This document shows, one piece after another, positions 5,634 to 8,473 of a stretch of 8,473 nucleotides of DNA (positions are counted from its first letter, which is position 1; each line of letters starts with the position of its first letter). The position numbers and the translations under genes were made by a program. Under the pieces are notes generated by a model. The model was not told the origin of the DNA, ran no database searches, and was given only the letters and a program-made list of their open reading frames with translations. Where the stretch lies: positions 1 to 8,473 of the forward strand of contig JAJRTP010000073.1 of the NCBI GenBank assembly GCA_024278255.1, written 5' to 3'. Source of the stretch: Chloroflexota bacterium (lineage in GTDB: Bacteria > Chloroflexota > Anaerolineae > Promineifilales > Promineifilaceae).

Positions 5634-7316
5634 CTACCGCGTCAACTTGCGATACGTAATCCGGTGCGGCCGTTCTGCAGCATCCCCCATCCGTTCCTTG
5701 CGATCCTTCTCGTAGTCGCTGTAGCTGCCGATGAACCAGTACGCCTCACTGTCGCCTTCAAATGCCAGAATATGCGTCGCTACCCGATCCAAAAACCAGC
5801 GGTCATGGGAAATGATAACGGCCGAACCACCAAAACTGTTCAGCGCCTCCTCCAGCGCCCGCAGTGTGTTCACGTCCAGATCATTGGTCGGTTCATCCAG
5901 CAGGAGCAGGTTGGCCCCGGATTTGAGCGTTTTGGCCAGATGCACCCGGTTGCGCTCCCCGCCGGACAGATCGCCCACCTTTTTTTGCTGGTCGCTGCCG
6001 CTGAAGTTGAAACGGCCGACATACGCCCGCGAATTCATGCGCCGCTGACCTAACTGTATCGAATCCTGCCCGTCTGAGATTTCTTCCCAAACGGTCTTGT
6101 CCGGGTCCAGCGTATCCCGGCTCTGGTCTACGTAAGCCAGTTCTACCGTATCGCCTACACGCAGTGCGCCGTCGTCCGGCTGTTCCTGGCCGACAATCAT
6201 GCGGAAGAGAGTAGTTTTACCGGCCCCGTTTGGCCCGATCACTCCCACAATAGCTCCCGGCGGGATGTCAAAGGTTAGATTTTCATAGAGGAGGATGTCG
6301 TCGTAAGCCTTGCGTACTCCTTCGCTCCGCACCACAATGTCCCCCAAGCGCGGCCCCGGCGGGATGTAAATTTCCCGCTCCTCGTTAGCCCGCTCAAAAT
6401 CGTCGGCCAGCAGTTCGTTGTACTGGTTGATACGCGCTTTCGATTTGGCCCGCTTGCCTTTGGGCGTCATGCGAATCCACTCCAACTCGCGCTGTAGGGT
6501 ACGGGTGCGGGCGGAGGCCTTCTTTTCTTCGCGGGTCAACCGGTCTTGCTTTTGTTCCAGCCAGGAGGAGTAGTTGCCTTTCCAGGGGATACCCCGGCCT
6601 CTGTCCAGTTCCAGAATCCAGCCGGCCACGTTGTCCAGGAAGTAGCGGTCATGGGTGACGGCGATGACGGTGCCTTTGTAGTTTTGCAGATGGCGTTCCA
6701 GCCAAGCGACTGATTCGGCGTCCAGATGGTTGGTCGGCTCGTCCAGGAGGAGGATGTCCGGCTCTTGCAAAAGGAGGCGGCAGAGGGCCACGCGCCGCCG
6801 CTCGCCGCCGGATATGATGGAGACCGGCGTATCGCCGGGCGGGGTGCGCAGGGCATCCATGGCCAGTTCCAGGCGGCTGTCCAAGTCCCAGGCGTTCATG
6901 TGGTCCAGTTTGTCTTGCAATTTACCTTGCTCTTCGATGAGAGTGTTCATCTCCTCATCGCTCATCGGTTCGGCAAATTTCATGTTGATTTCGTCGAATT
7001 GGCGCAGGGCTTCCACAATTTCCTGCGCCCCTTCTTCCACTACTTCGCGCACGGTGCGGCTTTCGTCCAACAGTGGTTCTTGCTCCAGAAAGCCGATGGT
7101 GTAACCGGGGGCGATGACCGTTTCACCGATGAAATCTGTGTCTGCGCCGGCCATGATGCGCAGTAGGGTGCTTTTACCTGCGCCGTTGAGACCCAGGACG
7201 CCGATTTTGGCTCCGTAGAAGTAGGAGAGGGAGATGTCTTCCAGTATTTTTTTGTTAGGCGGGACGATTTTGCCCACGCCAATCATCGAGTAGATGATTT
7301 TTTTGTCGTCACTCAT
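5634..7316 (-). CDS. ettA: Energy-dependent translational throttle protein EttA (ABC-F ATPase)
   Basis: 560 residues, the normal EttA length. Two ABC domains are complete. Domain 1 has GLNGAGKST (42-50), SGGERRRVAL (169-178) and LLLLDEPTNHLD (188-199, catalytic Glu193). Domain 2 has GPNGAGKTT (361-369), LSGGERNRVHLAKTL (450-464) and LLLDEPTNDLD (471-481, Glu475). An Arm insertion lies at about 95-140, and the inter-domain linker carries the P-site tRNA interaction segment EWIRMTPKGKRAKSKARINQYNELL (279-303), diagnostic for EttA among ABC-F proteins. There are no membrane segments. EttA binds the ribosomal E site and gates the start of elongation according to ADP/ATP level. The gene has its own extended -10 promoter. 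It is the longest gene here and contains no ACGGCCGT, unlike most neighbours. The ribosome site before ATG 7316 is weak. Confidence 0.95.
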   Translation of the reverse strand: MSDDKKIIYSMIGVGKIVPPNKKILEDISLSYFYGAKIGVLGLNGAGKSTLLRIMAGADTDFIGETVIAPGYTIGFLEQEPLLDESRTVREVVEEGAQEIVEALRQFDEINMKFAEPMSDEEMNTLIEEQGKLQDKLDHMNAWDLDSRLELAMDALRTPPGDTPVSIISGGERRRVALCRLLLQEPDILLLDEPTNHLDAESVAWLERHLQNYKGTVIAVTHDRYFLDNVAGWILELDRGRGIPWKGNYSSWLEQKQDRLTREEKKASARTRTLQRELEWIRMTPKGKRAKSKARINQYNELLADDFERANEEREIYIPPGPRLGDIVVRSEGVRKAYDDILLYENLTFDIPPGAIVGVIGPNGAGKTTLFRMIVGQEQPDDGALRVGDTVELAYVDQSRDTLDPDKTVWEEISDGQDSIQLGQRRMNSRAYVGRFNFSGSDQQKKVGDLSGGERNRVHLAKTLKSGANLLLLDEPTNDLDVNTLRALEEALNSFGGSAVIISHDRWFLDRVATHILAFEGDSEAYWFIGSYSDYEKDRKERMGDAAERPHRITYRKLTR

Positions 7317-7361
7317 GGTTCACTTGCCTTTTTTATTGGGGATGGTGTGTATGTGGCGGGG

Positions 7362-7370
7362 ATTATACCA
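7362..7370 (-). promoter_or_regulatory. Extended -10 promoter of ettA
   Basis: The minus strand reads TGGTATAAT, an exact TATAAT with the extended TGn. Transcription would start near 7354, giving a leader of about 38 nt before the ATG at 7316. No -35 consensus is visible at 17 bp, which is common for extended -10 promoters. Confidence 0.65.
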
Positions 7371-7407
7371 CACCGGGGCGGGGAAATTTATGAGGATTTT
7401 TGTGATG

Positions 7408-7452
7408 CGTAATGCGTGATGCGTGAAGACGTGTCACGTATCACGCATTACG
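7408..7452. repeat. Second heptamer-unit hairpin
   Basis: Arms 7408-7425 and 7435-7452 pair at 17 of 18 positions, with the remaining pair a G-T wobble, around a 9-nt loop. The left side is built from GTGATGC/GTAATGC heptamers (7402-7422) and the right side from CACGYAT units, the same design as the hairpin at 3053-3123. Read on the plus strand a T-run (7453-7457) follows directly, as in an intrinsic terminator, but both flanking genes lie on the minus strand, where the hairpin is instead preceded by an A-run. It sits in the spacer between the Tal-Pgi-like stop and ettA. Confidence 0.75.
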
Positions 7453-7467
7453 TTTTTACGGTTGGGG

Positions 7468-8473
7468 TCAGTCGGCCGCTATTGGGGGTTGGTTAACGGC
7501 CGTATCCACCCCAAACGGATTTGCCTGTAACAAATGCCCGGCCACGGCCGTTGCCATCTGCCACAGGAACAACTGCCCGCCCACGTCCAGCGGGTCTTCC
7601 AGGTGTAGGGTAATGACTGGCTGACCGGCGTCAATCAGCGCTTGTACGGCCGTATCGTGCATCGTGTCGTGCTTCAGGCGCAGGTGGATGAAGCAGCGAT
7701 CATCCCCGTAGCTGTCCGGCGCGCCGATCACCTCGCCCGTGATGGGGGTAAGGTTGGGCAGGCCGGCCAGCAACTGCGCCGCCCAGTCGCCCAATCCGGC
7801 AATGGCCAGAGAAGTGATGAAGGTGATCTGGGTACGGCCGTTTCGGGCCATCACCCCCAACGCCGTGCCCAATTTAACCGCCAGATTGGTTTGGGCCAGA
7901 TCGCCGTGGCAGATTTCCGTGTTCGCCGCCATGGCCGAAGCGCGGAAGAGCAGCGTTTCCAGGTCGGTCCCGGCCAACGCGGCCGGAACCAGGCCAAAGT
8001 AGGAGAGGGCGGCAAACGGTTCGCTGACGCGGGGGGCGTTGAGGAAGAGGTGGCGGAAGTTGTGCTGCACGGCCGTATCAATCCACACACTGCCCGGATC
8101 GGTAATTGCCATGAAATGCCGCCCCGCTTCTTCTTCGCCCAGGGTGACGGCCGTTTTCTGGTAGAGATGGTTAAACGCCGCCCACACGTCCTCCGTCTCC
8201 TCCTTTTCGGCGATGACAAAGAGGGTGCGGGCCAGATCAACCTGGTCGTCCAGTGTGGCGGCGTCGTCCAGTGTCGGTGTGAGTGTGCTGATTTCCAGCC
8301 AGGGGTAGGGCAGGTAGGGGGGCTGGGCCGGTTTGCCGAAGGTCTGGTAGAACAGATTGGCGGTTTGGCTGACGGCGGGCGAGCCGATGACGACGGCGCG
8401 GGTCAGGCCGTTGGCCGCCGCTGTTTGGGCCATCTGCCGCAGGCGGCCGATATTTTCGCGCATCACGGGCAGG
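7468..8473 (-). CDS. Phosphoglucose isomerase domain of a Tal-Pgi-type protein, degenerate, 5' end beyond the window
   Basis: The frame is open to the window edge; GTG 8466 and ATG 8463 are merely the first available starts, so the protein probably extends further, possibly into a transaldolase domain. The 332 residues seen here follow the isomerase half of bifunctional transaldolase/glucose-6-phosphate isomerase: DLARTLFVIA, HFMAITDPGS, FRHLFLNAP, ALSYFGLVPAALAGTDLE, LGDWAAQLL, SYGDDRCFIHLRL, GQPVITLHLEDPLDVGG and ATAVAG. Catalytic segments are replaced: GMGGSS reads GSPAVS (28-33), SKSGTT reads AEKEET (86-91), GGRYS reads SEPFA (148-152), the E-S-x-GK-x-GKGI loop is lost (AGLPNLTP, 234-241), and NPFDQPNVQEAK, holding the catalytic Lys, reads NPFGVDTAVNQP (317-328), followed by the stop. 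The remaining C-terminal part of the isomerase domain is missing. Probably a pseudoenzyme or decaying paralogue. Motif comparison is from memory. Confidence 0.75.
   Translation of the reverse strand, partial: LPVMRENIGRLRQMAQTAAANGLTRAVVIGSPAVSQTANLFYQTFGKPAQPPYLPYPWLEISTLTPTLDDAATLDDQVDLARTLFVIAEKEETEDVWAAFNHLYQKTAVTLGEEEAGRHFMAITDPGSVWIDTAVQHNFRHLFLNAPRVSEPFAALSYFGLVPAALAGTDLETLLFRASAMAANTEICHGDLAQTNLAVKLGTALGVMARNGRTQITFITSLAIAGLGDWAAQLLAGLPNLTPITGEVIGAPDSYGDDRCFIHLRLKHDTMHDTAVQALIDAGQPVITLHLEDPLDVGGQLFLWQMATAVAGHLLQANPFGVDTAVNQPPIAAD

Larger units (their letters stand above)
1036..8154. repeat. Highly iterated palindrome ACGGCCGT (18 copies)
   Basis: Exact copies start at 1036, 1574, 2170, 2230, 2847, 3176, 3254, 3537, 3885, 4519, 4880, 4990, 7496, 7544, 7646, 7834, 8069 and 8147. 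GCGGCCGT variants start at 1480, 2906 and 5666. Well under one copy is expected by chance in 8.5 kb. Six copies extend to ACGGCCGTATC. All lie inside genes and occur in all reading frames, encoding T-A-V, (N/D)-G-R or R-P. None lies in ettA, the antitoxin gene or the DUF3253 gene. The behaviour resembles HIP1 of cyanobacteria. Confidence 0.9.

Noticed and set aside
7408..7457. Intrinsic terminator of a plus-strand transcript
   Set aside because: The hairpin plus T-run geometry fits, but no plus-strand gene ends here; both neighbours are on the minus strand, so it is listed as a repeat instead.

Overview
The window most likely comes from a Chloroflexota bacterium, probably of the Anaerolineae type. 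This is inferred from a gene derived from the transaldolase/glucose-6-phosphate isomerase fusion common in that phylum, from a FadD-like acyl-CoA synthetase of a kind I associate with such genomes, from the moderately high GC content, and from dense, genome-style iteration of an 8-bp palindrome. No phylogenetic marker is present that would settle this. There are no RNA genes, transposases, phage genes or CRISPR arrays.

Layout. On the plus strand, a small DUF3253 winged-helix protein (1-321) is followed after 27 nt by a shortened, motif-depleted acyl-CoA synthetase homologue (349-1743). Its stop codon abuts an imperfect inverted repeat (1746-1820) that fills the convergent gap to a minus-strand DUF89/ARMT1-type phosphatase (1840-3042). 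A 91-bp divergent spacer (3043-3133), mostly a hairpin of 7-bp units, separates that gene from a plus-strand membrane protein with a C-terminal thioredoxin-fold peroxiredoxin-like domain (3134-4009). This gene runs tail-to-tail into a nitrilase, with a 67-bp antisense overlap. The nitrilase (3943-4908), a VOC/glyoxalase-fold protein (4905-5282) and a Phd/YefM-type antitoxin (5282-5536) form a minus-strand cluster transcribed antitoxin, VOC, nitrilase, with overlapping start and stop codons at both junctions. Two near-identical palindromes lie directly upstream of the antitoxin. Further upstream on the same strand is ettA (5634-7316), an ABC-F translation factor with its own extended -10 promoter. 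Then come a second heptamer hairpin and the 3' part of a Tal-Pgi-derived gene (7468-8473) that runs off the window edge.

Three things stand out. First, two of the enzyme homologues (the acyl-CoA synthetase-like protein and the isomerase-like protein) keep an open frame and their scaffold motifs but have lost nearly every catalytic motif and their C-terminal portions, so they look like pseudoenzymes or decaying paralogues. Second, the palindrome ACGGCCGT occurs 18 times in 8.5 kb, is absent from ettA, and in both degenerate enzymes falls inside an erased active-site motif. Third, an antitoxin gene occupies the first position of an overlapping metabolic operon, with a VOC gene in the slot where a toxin would be expected.

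I do not see a clear-cut new defence or mobile system here. The genes read as a housekeeping and accessory-metabolism region whose unusual features are pseudoenzymes and repeat families.
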